Below, piece after piece: positions 44,036 through 52,621 of a stretch of 64,000 nucleotides of DNA. The stretch lies in NCBI RefSeq assembly GCF_012927165.1, contig NZ_JABBGA010000023.1, forward strand, positions 1 to 64,000. Direction: 5' to 3'. This stretch comes from Zoogloea dura (GTDB taxonomy: Bacteria > Pseudomonadota > Gammaproteobacteria > Burkholderiales > Rhodocyclaceae). The translations under genes and the position numbers were made by a program. A model generated the notes under the pieces. The model was not told the DNA's origin and did no database searches. It saw only the letters and a program-made list of their open reading frames with translations. Numbering within the stretch: position 1 is the stretch's first letter; each line of letters opens with the position of its first letter.

Positions 44036-45202
44036 CTACATGGCCCGGGGCATGCCCAGACCGAACTGGGCGATCAGTCCGCGCTGGATCTCGTTGGTGC
44101 CGCCGCCGAAGGTGAGGGTCACCGAGGCGCGCAGTTCGTATTCCAGCTCACCCAGCAGCACGGCTGCCGCCGAGCCGGCGCGCACCAGGCCAGCAGCACC
44201 GACGATCTCCGACAGCTTGCGCAGGATCTCGATGGCCGACTCGGAACCATACACCTTGGTGCTGGAGGCCAGCGCCACGTCCATCTGGCCCCGTTCAAGA
44301 TCCGCCGCAATACGGAAGTTGATCAGCCGCATGGCCTCCAGCCGGGCGTAGCACTCGGCCAGCAGGCTGCGCACCCAGGGTGCGTCGGTGGCGCGCCGGC
44401 CGCTCTCGTCCCTGGCCTTGGCCCACAACAGGACGCGGCGGTACAGGCCCACCACCTTGTCGGACCAGGCGCCCAGGCCGAGGCGCTCATGGTTGAGCTG
44501 GGAGGTGACCAGTTGCCAACCTCCGTTGAGCCTGCCCACCAGCATGTCGGCGGGGACGCGCACGTTATCGTAATAGGTGGCGGCCGTCGGGTTGCTGCAG
44601 GTGGGGATCACCGTGTGGGAGAAACCGGCTTCCTGCGTATCCAGGATCAGGATCGAGATGCCCTTGTGGCGCGGCAGCGCCGGGTCGGTGCGGGCCGCCA
44701 GCCAGATGTAGTCGGCGGCCTCGGCACCGGAGGTCCACAGCTTGTTGCCATTGACCAGGAAGTGGTCGCCTTCCAGCCGGGCGGTGGTCTTGAGGGCCGC
44801 CAGGTCGGAGCCGGCGCCCGGCTCGGAATAGCCGATGGAGAACAGGATCTCGCCAGCGGCGATGCCCTGCAGGAACTGCGCCTTCTGCTTGTCGGTGCCG
44901 AACTCCATGAGGGCCGGGCCGACGGTGCTGATGGTCACGAAGGGCAGCGGCGCTCCGGCGATGTTGGCTTCCTCGAAGAAGATCAGCTGCTCGGTGGCGG
45001 TGTAGCCCTGGCCGCCGTGCGCCTTCGGCCAGCCGAGGGCCAGCCAGCCGTCGCGGCCCATCCGGCGGATGGTGTCGCGGTACAGCGTGCCGCCCTCGAC
45101 ACCGCGCAGGGCGGCACGAAGTTCGGGCGTCATCAGGTTCTGGAAGTAGTCCCGCACCTTGAGGCGCAGGGCGTGCTGTTCGGGGGTCAGATCGACGAAC
45201 AT
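44036..45202 (-). CDS. chsE2: ChsE2 (FadE29)-like acyl-CoA dehydrogenase
   Basis: This is a 388-residue acyl-CoA dehydrogenase. It starts MFVDLTPEQHALRLKVRDYF like mycobacterial FadE29. It has RRMGRDGWLALGWPKAHGG, SIGYSEPGAGSDLAALKTTA and the ending TFGGGTNEIQRGLIA. ChsE1-ChsE2 is an alpha2beta2 enzyme that dehydrogenates the three-carbon side chain of 3-oxo-pregnene carboxyl-CoA. A ChsE1-like partner is encoded at 46799-47932. It follows ltp2 by ten bases, with a GAGGAGGATGCC ribosome binding site. Confidence 0.87.
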   Translation of the reverse strand: MFVDLTPEQHALRLKVRDYFQNLMTPELRAALRGVEGGTLYRDTIRRMGRDGWLALGWPKAHGGQGYTATEQLIFFEEANIAGAPLPFVTISTVGPALMEFGTDKQKAQFLQGIAAGEILFSIGYSEPGAGSDLAALKTTARLEGDHFLVNGNKLWTSGAEAADYIWLAARTDPALPRHKGISILILDTQEAGFSHTVIPTCSNPTAATYYDNVRVPADMLVGRLNGGWQLVTSQLNHERLGLGAWSDKVVGLYRRVLLWAKARDESGRRATDAPWVRSLLAECYARLEAMRLINFRIAADLERGQMDVALASSTKVYGSESAIEILRKLSEIVGAAGLVRAGSAAAVLLGELEYELRASVTLTFGGGTNEIQRGLIAQFGLGMPRAM

Positions 45203-45212
45203 GGCATCCTCC

Positions 45213-46391
45213 TCAGGCGCAACCCAGGATCAGGCCGCTGGTGGGCACGCCGGTACCGGCGGTGACCAGCACGTTCTCCACGCCGGCCACCTGGTTGGCC
45301 GCCGTGCCGCGCACCTGGCGCACCGCCTCGGCAACACCGTTCATGCCGTGGATGTAGGCCTCGCCGAGCTGGCCGCCGTGGGTGTTGATGGGCAGTGTGC
45401 CGCCCCGCGCATGGTGGCCGGCGCGCACGAAATCCTTGGCCTCGCCGCGCTTGCAGAAACCGAACTCCTCCAGCTGGGGCAGCACGAAGGGGCTGAAGTG
45501 GTCGTAGATCACCGCGGTCTGGAAGGCGTCGGGGCCGAGGCCGGACTGGGCATAGAGCGCCTTCGCCACCACGCCCATCTCCGGCAGGCCGGTGATGTCG
45601 TCGCGGTAGTAGGAGGTCATGCTCTGCTGGCCCTCGGTGATGCCCTGGGAGCCCGCCTTGATGACAACCGGCCTCTGCTTCAGGTCGCGGGCCCGTTCGA
45701 CGGAGGTGATGACCATCGCCACAGCGCCGTCGGACTCCTGGCAGCAGTCAAGCAGGCGCAGAGGTTCGGCGATCCACTTGGACGCCTGGTGCTCCTCCAG
45801 GGTGATGGGCTTGCCGTAGAAGAAGGCCGCCGGGTTGGTGGCGGCGAAGTCGCGCACGGCCACCGAGACGCGGCCGAAATCCTCGGTGGTGGCGCCGTAG
45901 CTGTGCATGTAGCGCTGGGCGAACATGCCCACCCAGGCCGCCGGGGTGTGGAAGCCGTAGGGCATGTACCAGCCGTAGTTCACGTTCTCGAAGATCGGCG
46001 TGGCGCCAAAACCGTAGTCGCCGGTCCCGAAGCGGTACCAGGAGCGCTCGTTCATGGCCCGGAAGACCACCACCGTCTTGGCCAGGCCGGTGGCCACCGC
46101 CATGGCGGCATGCACCAGCGGCGCGCAGGCGGCGCCGCCCCCGTGGGGGATCTGGGAGAAGAACTTGACGTTCTTGCAGCCCAGCAGGCGGGCGATCTCG
46201 TACTCCGGCACCTTGTCCATGGTGTAGGAGCTGAAGCCCTCCACCTCGGCGGGGTCGATGCCCGCGTCAGCCAGGGCGGCCAGTACGGCCTCCATGGCCA
46301 GGCGCAGTTCGGTCCGGCCGGAGTTCTTGGAGAATTCGGTGGCGCCCAGGCCGGCAATGGCGGCGCGACCGGCGATGTTCATGTCGTTCAT
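45213..46391 (-). CDS. ltp2: Ltp2 retro-aldolase of steroid side-chain degradation
   Basis: This is a 392-residue SCP2-thiolase-like protein almost block-for-block like mycobacterial Ltp2: FSKNSGRTELRLAMEAVL, GGGAACAPLVHAAMAVATG, AFFYGKPITLEEHQASKWI, INTHGGQLGEAYIHGMNG and TAGTGVPTSGLIL. The tyrosines in IYDHF and AYIHG, linked to aldolase chemistry, are present. It cleaves the hydrated side chain to leave a 17-ketosteroid and propionyl-CoA, working in complex with the DUF35 part of ChsH2. The ATG at 46391 has GGAG nine bases upstream; one at 46397 is only three bases from it. Confidence 0.92.
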   Translation of the reverse strand: MNDMNIAGRAAIAGLGATEFSKNSGRTELRLAMEAVLAALADAGIDPAEVEGFSSYTMDKVPEYEIARLLGCKNVKFFSQIPHGGGAACAPLVHAAMAVATGLAKTVVVFRAMNERSWYRFGTGDYGFGATPIFENVNYGWYMPYGFHTPAAWVGMFAQRYMHSYGATTEDFGRVSVAVRDFAATNPAAFFYGKPITLEEHQASKWIAEPLRLLDCCQESDGAVAMVITSVERARDLKQRPVVIKAGSQGITEGQQSMTSYYRDDITGLPEMGVVAKALYAQSGLGPDAFQTAVIYDHFSPFVLPQLEEFGFCKRGEAKDFVRAGHHARGGTLPINTHGGQLGEAYIHGMNGVAEAVRQVRGTAANQVAGVENVLVTAGTGVPTSGLILGCA

Positions 46392-46407
46392 CTGCATCTG
46401 CTCCCGC

Positions 46408-46827
46408 TCAGGGCAGCACCAGCGTGGCCGTGCCGGTCACGTGGTTGCCCATGGAATTCCTGCCCTTGAGGCTCACCACCACCGTGCGGCTGGCCGCATC
46501 GGTGTGGGTCACCTCGCCCGTGAAGCTCATCGTGTCACCCGGGTAGTTGGGCGCGCCGAGCTTGATCTTCAGGTCCTTGAAGACGGCGGCGGGGCCGGCC
46601 CACTCTTCGACATAGCGCTGGGCCAGGCCGCTGGTGGTGAGGATGTTCATGAAGACGTGGGGCGAACCCAGGGCCAGTGCGGCGTCCTTGTCGTGGTGGC
46701 CGGGGAAGTAGTCTCGGGTGGCGATGGCACCGCTGGCGATGAGGGCCACGGTGATGGGGATCGGAAGCGCCGGCAGGGTCTCGCCGGGGCGCACTGTGTC
46801 AAAGCGACGGGTGTTCTGCGAGGTCAT
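46408..46827 (-). CDS. chsH1: ChsH1, MaoC-like hydratase subunit
   Basis: This is a 139-residue single hotdog domain. It has the blocks ATRDYFPGHHDKDAALALGS, FMNILTTSGLAQRYVEEWAG and GRNSMGNHVTGTATL, which match mycobacterial ChsH1. ChsH1 and ChsH2 form the hydratase acting on the side-chain enoyl-CoA made by ChsE. The start at 46827 lies within the end of the chsE1 gene (29-base overlap), and the stop is followed closely by ltp2, so the four genes are tightly coupled. Confidence 0.9.
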   Translation of the reverse strand: MTSQNTRRFDTVRPGETLPALPIPITVALIASGAIATRDYFPGHHDKDAALALGSPHVFMNILTTSGLAQRYVEEWAGPAAVFKDLKIKLGAPNYPGDTMSFTGEVTHTDAASRTVVVSLKGRNSMGNHVTGTATLVLP

Positions 46828-47932
46828 ATTTCCATCCCAGCGTATCGTTGTTGGCGAGCCAGTCGCCCAGGCGTTCCAGGGTGGCGGCACTGCCGCCGAG
46901 GGCCAGGCCGAGGGCCCGGCTCCAGTAGAGGTAGCGGTGGATCGGGTAGGTGAGATCGACGCCGATGCCTCCATGCACGTGCTGGGCACGGTGGCCTACC
47001 AGGTGGCCCGTCTCGCAGGCCAGGTAGCGGGTGGCCAGCGCCTCGGGGCCCGCCGGCAGGCCGGCGTCGAGCCGATACACCAGCTGCCACAACGCGGAGC
47101 GCAGGGCCTCGATGGCCATGTGGGCGTCGGCGAGGCTCATCTGCACGGCCTGGAAGCTGCCGATCGGGCGCTCGAACTGGACCCGCTCAGCCACATAGGC
47201 CACGGTGCGGCGCAGCTGTTCGGCGCTGACCCCGAGCTGCAGGGCCGCCAGGGCGGCGATGGCCCGCGGTTCCAGCCAGGCCAGGGCGGCCTCCGGCAGC
47301 AGGTCGGCGCGGCTCAGCAGGACGCCGTGGCACTGGAGTCCGGCCACGCCTTCACCGTGGGTCAGCACGCCGGCGACCCTGTCGACACCCGGCGCGTCCA
47401 GCCGCAACAGCGCCAGGCGCAGGCCCTCCGGGGTGCGGGCAGGCAGCAGCACCGCCGCCGACTCCATGCCCAGGGGCACGGCCGCCACCTGGCCGTGGAG
47501 GGCGAAGCCGTCGCCTTCGGCACGCGCCTCCAGGCTTACGCCGGAGGCACTGGCCAGGCCGTCCAGCGCCACACTCAGCAGGCACTCGCCGGCCACCGCC
47601 TGGCCGATCAGGGCCTGGTGGGACGGACCGCCGAAGCGGGCCAGGGCTGCGGTGGCGATCTGGTGCCGCCACAGGGGTACCAGGCCCAGGCTGCGTCCCT
47701 GGGCCTCGAGCACCAGCATCAGCTCGGTCATCCCCAGGCCGCTGCCGCCGGCCTCCTCGGGGATGGCCAGGGCGTGCAGGCCGGTCTCGACACACTGGGC
47801 CCACAGGTCGGCCATCCAGGTCTCGCCGGAGCTGGTGAAGGCGCGCAGGCGGTCGTCGCTGCACAGGTCGCCGAACAGGCTGCCCGCCATGTCGGCAATG
47901 GCGCGCTGGTCATCGCTCAGTTGGAAATCCAT
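46799..47932 (-). CDS. chsE1: ChsE1 (FadE28)-like acyl-CoA dehydrogenase subunit
   Basis: This is a 377-residue dehydrogenase-fold protein, divergent in the middle. The C-terminal part FERPIGSFQAVQMSLADAHM, HVHGGIGVDLTYPIHRYLYW matches ChsE1, in which the H-G-G-x-G-x-D-x-T-Y-P-x-H-R block is typical. It should be the partner of ChsE2 (44036-45202). It lies 10 bases downstream of chsH2. As in other steroid heterotetramers, this subunit may lack the catalytic base; I did not assign one. Confidence 0.83.
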   Translation of the reverse strand: MDFQLSDDQRAIADMAGSLFGDLCSDDRLRAFTSSGETWMADLWAQCVETGLHALAIPEEAGGSGLGMTELMLVLEAQGRSLGLVPLWRHQIATAALARFGGPSHQALIGQAVAGECLLSVALDGLASASGVSLEARAEGDGFALHGQVAAVPLGMESAAVLLPARTPEGLRLALLRLDAPGVDRVAGVLTHGEGVAGLQCHGVLLSRADLLPEAALAWLEPRAIAALAALQLGVSAEQLRRTVAYVAERVQFERPIGSFQAVQMSLADAHMAIEALRSALWQLVYRLDAGLPAGPEALATRYLACETGHLVGHRAQHVHGGIGVDLTYPIHRYLYWSRALGLALGGSAATLERLGDWLANNDTLGWKYDLAEHPSL

Positions 47933-47942
47933 GGCTGTCTCC

Positions 47943-48929
47943 TCAAGGCTCGAGCGGCCGGAACATGGGGAGGGTCAGCCCGTCGTCGAAGGTCTGGAAC
48001 TCCACCTTGACGCGCTGGCCGATGCGGATCTCGTCCCGCTTGACCCCCACCAACCCGGCGATCAGGCGCACGCCTTCGTCCAGCTCGATCAGGCCTACCG
48101 GGTTGGGGTAGTCGAAGGGCGGGACCTCGGGGTAGTGCATCACCACGAAGGAGTAGAGCTGACCGGTACCGGCGGCCTCCACGTAGTCCCACTCGAAGGA
48201 ATGACAGCTGGAACACACCGGCCCCGGCGGATGGCGCAGGCTGCCGCAGCCCTTGCAGCGCTGGATGCGCAGCTGGCCGGCGTCGACGCCTTCCCAGAAG
48301 AAGCGGGTGTCGTCGCTGATGCCGGGCCGGGGGCGCTTGTACTTGGGCAGGGCAGCGGCCGCGTTGCCCTCCTCCACTGGTTTGACCGGGTTGGCCAGGT
48401 TAGCCGGGCGGAACTTGAAGACGCGGAACAGCAAGGAGCCGACCTTCTCGTCGCCCATCGGCTTCTCGGAGAAGAAGCTCATCACCAGGGTCACGAAGAA
48501 GCCGGTGCCCAGGGCGGTGGTCTTCTGCTCGCCCACCGCGTCCAGGCGGGTGGTGTAGTAGAGGCGCTCGCCCGGCTTCACGTAGCGCTCGAAGCTCAGG
48601 TCGGAGTTGACCGCCACCACCGAGGCGTAGCCCTGGCCTTCCATCAGCTTGAGGACCTCGTAGGGGTTCTCGGTGGTGGAGCCCGGCGGGTAGTTGTTCA
48701 TGTGCAGGCCCTCCAGGCACCAGGCCTGGAGCATGGCCGGCGGCGCCACGATGCCACCGTGTTCGGTGGTGGCCGCGTAGGCCGCATCGGTGTAGAGGGG
48801 GTTGCTCACCCCCATGACCTCGCACCACTGGCGGATCATGGGTTCATTCACCTGGTCCCAGGCGTAGACCCGGCCGTATTCGCGGCCGACCATTCCACGC
48901 ACCTCGGACATCCAATCCTGTTCAGCCAA
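47943..48929 (-). CDS. chsH2: ChsH2, MaoC-DUF35 hydratase subunit
   Basis: This is a 328-residue protein with two domains. Residues 1-175 or so form a divergent MaoC hotdog domain (YAWDQVNEPMIRQWCEVMG, GGIVAPPAMLQAWCLEGLH). The C-terminal part, from about 210, is DUF35 with CKGCGSLRHPPGPVCSSC as zinc ribbon. This domain order is that of actinobacterial ChsH2, whose DUF35 domain docks to Ltp2. With ChsH1 and Ltp2 encoded in the same operon, the complete hydratase-aldolase complex is present. It is second in the operon after an SDR gene. Confidence 0.9.
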   Translation of the reverse strand: MAEQDWMSEVRGMVGREYGRVYAWDQVNEPMIRQWCEVMGVSNPLYTDAAYAATTEHGGIVAPPAMLQAWCLEGLHMNNYPPGSTTENPYEVLKLMEGQGYASVVAVNSDLSFERYVKPGERLYYTTRLDAVGEQKTTALGTGFFVTLVMSFFSEKPMGDEKVGSLLFRVFKFRPANLANPVKPVEEGNAAAALPKYKRPRPGISDDTRFFWEGVDAGQLRIQRCKGCGSLRHPPGPVCSSCHSFEWDYVEAAGTGQLYSFVVMHYPEVPPFDYPNPVGLIELDEGVRLIAGLVGVKRDEIRIGQRVKVEFQTFDDGLTLPMFRPLEP

Positions 48930-49005
48930 GTTATGTCTCCTGCACGTTAAGGGTTGCCGGAAACGTGGCGCCCGGACGGGGCCCCCGTTTCCTGTTGTCG
49001 ATGCT

Positions 49006-49797
49006 TCAGTCGGTGTTGCTGGCCGCCAGAAAGGCCGGACGCTCGCCGCCCCCGTTCATCAGCAGGTTGGCGCCCGCCGCGTAGCCGGCCAGCGGCGAGG
49101 CGAGAAACAGGCAGGCGTTGCCGATGTCTTCCGGAGTGGCCAGACGGCCGGCGGGAATCGTCGATGCGACGGCGGCGATGCCGGCCTCGTCGCCAAAATG
49201 GAGGTGGGACTGCTCGGTGCGGACCAGACCGGGGCTCACCGTGAGCACCCGCACCTTCGGCGCCCACTCCACCGCCAGCGAGGTGGCCAGGGACACCACC
49301 CCGGCCTTGGCCGCCCCGTAGGCCGCGGTACCCGGCGAGGGGCGCAGGGCGCTGATGCTGCCGATGAAGAGGATCGTGCCGCCCTCCTCCTGGCCCTGCA
49401 TGAGGGCGTTGGCCTGCTGGGCCACGTGGAGGGGAGCGATCAGGTTGAGGCGGATGATGCCCTCGTGAAAACGCGGCGACGCCGTGTCGGCCAGCGCGTG
49501 GGGCGCCCCGCCGGCGTTGTTCACCACCACGTCGAGGCGGCCGTGGCGCGCCCGGATCTCCCCGAACAGGGCCTGCAGGGATTCCACCTCGCGCACGTCG
49601 GCGGCGATGAACTCGGCTTCGGCCGCGCCCACCGTGGGCAGGCTGTCCGGGGTCTTGCGTCCGCACACCACCACCCGCGCACCCGCCGCCAGGAAACAGC
49701 GGGCGATGCCCGCGCCGATGCCCTTGGTGCCCCCGGTGACCAGGACCACCTTGCCGGTGTAATCGAGGACGGGTGCCCCGACTCGCTCGTCTGCCAT
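49006..49797 (-). CDS. SDR heading the side-chain operon
   Basis: This is a 263-residue classical SDR with VLVTGGTKGIGAGIA, NNAGGAPH, the Ser in IGSISALR and YGAAKAG. It should oxidise or reduce a hydroxyl or ketone, probably on the steroid nucleus or side chain. SDR genes also accompany the actinobacterial chs operon. It is first gene of the unit, with a GGAGCACAGAC ribosome binding site and a regulon dyad 55 nt upstream. The substrate is unknown. Confidence 0.85.
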   Translation of the reverse strand: MADERVGAPVLDYTGKVVLVTGGTKGIGAGIARCFLAAGARVVVCGRKTPDSLPTVGAAEAEFIAADVREVESLQALFGEIRARHGRLDVVVNNAGGAPHALADTASPRFHEGIIRLNLIAPLHVAQQANALMQGQEEGGTILFIGSISALRPSPGTAAYGAAKAGVVSLATSLAVEWAPKVRVLTVSPGLVRTEQSHLHFGDEAGIAAVASTIPAGRLATPEDIGNACLFLASPLAGYAAGANLLMNGGGERPAFLAASNTD

Positions 49798-49852
49798 GTC
49801 TGTGCTCCTTCCTTGTATGGATTGGAGTCTAGGGACAGGCCGGCAGGGCCTC

Positions 49853-49871
49853 GTCGTCTGAACGGACGATG
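49853..49871. promoter_or_regulatory. regulon dyad serving the side-chain operon
   Basis: The plus-strand site is GTCGTCTGAACGGACGATG. It lies 55 nt before the minus-strand SDR-chs operon. The better arm faces the plus strand, but the site is nearly symmetrical (GTCGTC/GACGAT), so it could work either way. Confidence 0.65.
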
Positions 49872-49905
49872 GATGATCGGCCCGGCGCCGACAGTCAACC
49901 GGCGG

Positions 49906-49924
49906 CTGGTCCGAATTGACGATG
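49906..49924 (+). promoter_or_regulatory. regulon dyad upstream of the plus-strand SDR gene
   Basis: The site is CTGGTCCGAATTGACGATG, 58 nt before the ATG at 49983. With the site at 49853 it gives the divergent pair two copies 34 bp apart. Confidence 0.65.
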
Positions 49925-49982
49925 CCCGCCAGCACCACCGCCCTACACTCGACGCTCCCAGGAAACAGGCAGGAGAGACGAC

Positions 49983-50819
49983 ATGAACAAGGTGGCATTC
50001 ATCACCGGCGCCAGCCGGGGTATCGGCAAGGCCACGGCGCTGGCCTTCGCCCGGGCCGGTTACGACCTGGTCATCAGCGCCCGTACGCTGGATGACGGCG
50101 AGCGGCACAGCCATGCCCTGCGCCTGTCCGACGGCAGCGCCCTGCCCGGCAGCCTGGCGGCCACCGCCGCCGGGATCCGCGCGCTGGGCCGGCGGGTGCG
50201 CGAGATCCGCCTCGACCTGCTGGACGACACCTCGGTGCTGTCCGCCGCCGAGGTGGCCCTGCGCGCCTTCGGCCGGGTCGACGTGCTGGTGAACAATGCG
50301 ATCTACCAGGGCAGCGACCTCAACCTGCCCTTCCTCGAACTGGAGCCGGCCACCCTCAAGCGGGTCTTCCAGGGCTATGTGATGGCGCCCTTCCTGCTCA
50401 CCCGGGCGATCGTCGCCGGCATGCTGGAGAACGGCGGCGGCACCGTCATCAACGTGACCTCCGGCGCAGGCGAGAACGACCCGCCGGTGCCCGCCGCCAA
50501 CGGTGGCTGGGGCTATGCCTACGGCGCCGGCAAGGCCGCCGTGTCGCGCCTGTCAGGGGTGCTGGTCACCGAACTCGGCGCGCGCGGCATCCGCGCCTTC
50601 ACGTTGAACCCGGGCGTTGTGGACACGGAGGCCCTGCAGGCCACCATCGGCGCGAAGGGCGTGCAGGCCCTCGGCGGCCGGGTCGCCCCGCCCCAGGTCC
50701 CCGCCGATGTGATGGTGTGGCTGGCCGGTTCGCCAGACGCCGATGCCCTGCAGAAACGCACCCTCAACGCCCAGAGCCTGGCCCGGGAGCGTGGGTTGTG
50801 GGTACGCGAGGAGGCGTAG
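49983..50819 (+). CDS. SDR family oxidoreductase
   Basis: This is a 278-residue SDR. It has VAFITGASRGIGKATALAFA, NNAIYQG, NVTSGAGENDPP with the catalytic Ser and YAYGAGKAAVSRLSG with Tyr/Lys. A 25-residue insertion (about residues 38-62, HSHALRLSDGSALPGSL) follows the first beta-alpha-beta unit, which is unusual for the family. It is a single gene with its own regulon dyad and an AGGAGAGACGAC ribosome binding site, so it should act on a steroid hydroxyl or ketone. The substrate is unknown. Confidence 0.85.
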   Translation: MNKVAFITGASRGIGKATALAFARAGYDLVISARTLDDGERHSHALRLSDGSALPGSLAATAAGIRALGRRVREIRLDLLDDTSVLSAAEVALRAFGRVDVLVNNAIYQGSDLNLPFLELEPATLKRVFQGYVMAPFLLTRAIVAGMLENGGGTVINVTSGAGENDPPVPAANGGWGYAYGAGKAAVSRLSGVLVTELGARGIRAFTLNPGVVDTEALQATIGAKGVQALGGRVAPPQVPADVMVWLAGSPDADALQKRTLNAQSLARERGLWVREEA

Positions 50820-51026
50820 CCAGAACGGGTACGTTTGCTGCTAAGGGACGGAGACCTGCCTGCGGCAGCGGCCAGCCCGTCCTTCCGTGTGCGGAAAAGC
50901 GGTGCAATCCCCGCCGTCGTCTCCGGCAATCCATGCCGGGGCGGCAGAAAATGCCAGACGGGCACCCCCTCCACTCAGACCGTACGATGGATGCATCGCG
51001 CGGTCATCCGACACAGGAGCGCACAG

Positions 51027-51530
51027 ATGAGCATCAGCAGCTTGAGCAGCACCGCCCTCGATGCATTGTCCTGGCTGAACGCGCAGGGCCGGCGCCCGGG
51101 CCTGCCGCAGGGCACGGAACCAGGGCGCGCGGCCGCCCCGGAGACGACGGCCACCCTCTCCCCCGAAGCCGTGGCGGCGAGCCGGAACACGGCACGCTCC
51201 GCAGGCCTGCAGAAAGTTATGGATGAAGTCCGGGCCGACCCTGCGTTCGGCCGGCAGTACCTCGGCCAGCTAGCCGGCGTCACCACCGACGGCCCGCTGC
51301 TGGACATCTCCCATCCGCCCGACATCCGGCTCTCGTCCACCGGCGAGCTGTGGACGGACGAGAAGCAGGCCCAGTACTCGGCGCTCAGCACCCATGTGAT
51401 GCAGCAGCGGCGGGACATCATCAATGCCGGCCTGGCGGACGGCTCGGCGCCGGATGCGGTGCTGCAGCGCGTCTATGACTTCAACGACGCGCTGCCCCAG
51501 TGGTACAAGGACGGCATGAACTGGGCCTAG
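51027..51530 (+). CDS. hypothetical protein
   Basis: This is a 167-residue soluble protein with no recognised domain or signal peptide. The N-terminus is Ser-rich (MSISSLSSTALDALSWL), followed by a low-complexity Pro/Ala/Thr stretch to about residue 50, then a mainly helical part ending in DFNDALPQWYKDGMNWA. The start has CAGGAGCGCACAG upstream; an earlier in-frame start has none. It converges with the OYE gene and has no regulon dyad. Function unknown. Confidence 0.65.
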   Translation: MSISSLSSTALDALSWLNAQGRRPGLPQGTEPGRAAAPETTATLSPEAVAASRNTARSAGLQKVMDEVRADPAFGRQYLGQLAGVTTDGPLLDISHPPDIRLSSTGELWTDEKQAQYSALSTHVMQQRRDIINAGLADGSAPDAVLQRVYDFNDALPQWYKDGMNWA

Positions 51531-51546
51531 GCCCGGTCGGTCCGGC

Positions 51547-52608
51547 TCAGGCCGCTTCCGGATAGTCGGTGTAGCCCGCCGCGCCGGCGGTGTACAGGCT
51601 GCGCCGGTCGAAGCCGGCCAGGGGCAGGCCCTCCCGCAGGCGGCGCACCAGGTCCGGGTTGGCGATGAAGTGGCGGGCGAAGGACACCGCGTCGCCCTGC
51701 CCGGCCTGGATGGCCGCCTCGGCGCCGGGGCCGTCGAAACCGTCATTGAGGATCAGGCGGCCGGCAAAGTGCTCGCGCCCCAGGCTGAAGGCGTCGATCC
51801 CGGCCACCGGGGCGCGCATCACGTGCAGATAGGCCAGGCCCAGGCCGGCGGCCTGGCGGGCCAGTTCCAGATGGGTCTCCGCCGGCTTGTCGTCCGTGAT
51901 GTCGTTGTAGCTGTTGCCGGGGTTCATGCGCAGGCCGACCCGGCCCGGCCCGATGGCATCGGCCATGGCCGCCAGGCACTCCAGCGGAAAGCGCACCCGC
52001 CCGGCCAGACTGCCACCGTACTCATCGCTGCGCCGGTTGCTGCCGGAGGCCATGAACTGCATGGGCAGGTAGCCGCTGGTGCAGTGCAGCTCCACCCCGT
52101 CGAAGCCCGCCGCCATGGCATTGCGGGCGGCCTGGGCGAATTCCTCCACCACGCCGCGCACCTCCTGGGTGCCCAGTGCGCGGGGCATGTCGCAAGCCTG
52201 CATGCCGGCACTGTCGGTGAAGATGTCCACCCGGGCCTGGATGGCCGACGGTGCGACGGTCTCGACGCCCTCGGGCTTGACGTGACGGCTGCCGATGCGA
52301 CCGGCGTGCATCAGCTGCAGCACGATGCGCCCGCCACGGGCATGTACGGCCTCGGTCACCCTGCGCCAGCCGGCGATGTGGGCCGGGGTGACGATGCCGG
52401 GCTGGCGGCAGTAGGCCTGGCCGGCGGCGCTGGGCCAGGCGCCCTCGGCGACGATCAGGCCGGCCGACGCGCGGGCGGCGTAATGCTCGGCCATCAGGGG
52501 GCCGGGCGTACCGTCGGGCTCCGCCCGGTTGCGGGTCATCGGGGCCATCACGATGCGGTTGGCGAGGGCGATGTCCCCCAGCTGGAGGGGATCGAAAAGA
52601 CGGGCCAT
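51547..52608 (-). CDS. old-yellow-enzyme family NADH:flavin oxidoreductase
   Basis: This is a 353-residue single-domain OYE with FMN-binding and catalytic motifs: LANRIVMAPMTRNRA, VLQLMHAGRIGSR and FDGVELHCTSGYLPMQFMASGSNRRSDEYGG. In the last, the usual H-x-x-N pair appears as H-C-T-S. Members reduce activated C=C bonds, including steroid enones. It is last in the SDR-SnoaL-EthD-SDR operon, 13 bases after the SDR. The start at 52608 fits GGGAGG about six bases upstream. Confidence 0.86.
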   Translation of the reverse strand: MARLFDPLQLGDIALANRIVMAPMTRNRAEPDGTPGPLMAEHYAARASAGLIVAEGAWPSAAGQAYCRQPGIVTPAHIAGWRRVTEAVHARGGRIVLQLMHAGRIGSRHVKPEGVETVAPSAIQARVDIFTDSAGMQACDMPRALGTQEVRGVVEEFAQAARNAMAAGFDGVELHCTSGYLPMQFMASGSNRRSDEYGGSLAGRVRFPLECLAAMADAIGPGRVGLRMNPGNSYNDITDDKPAETHLELARQAAGLGLAYLHVMRAPVAGIDAFSLGREHFAGRLILNDGFDGPGAEAAIQAGQGDAVSFARHFIANPDLVRRLREGLPLAGFDRRSLYTAGAAGYTDYPEAA

Positions 52609-52621
52609 GGGCATCCTCCCC

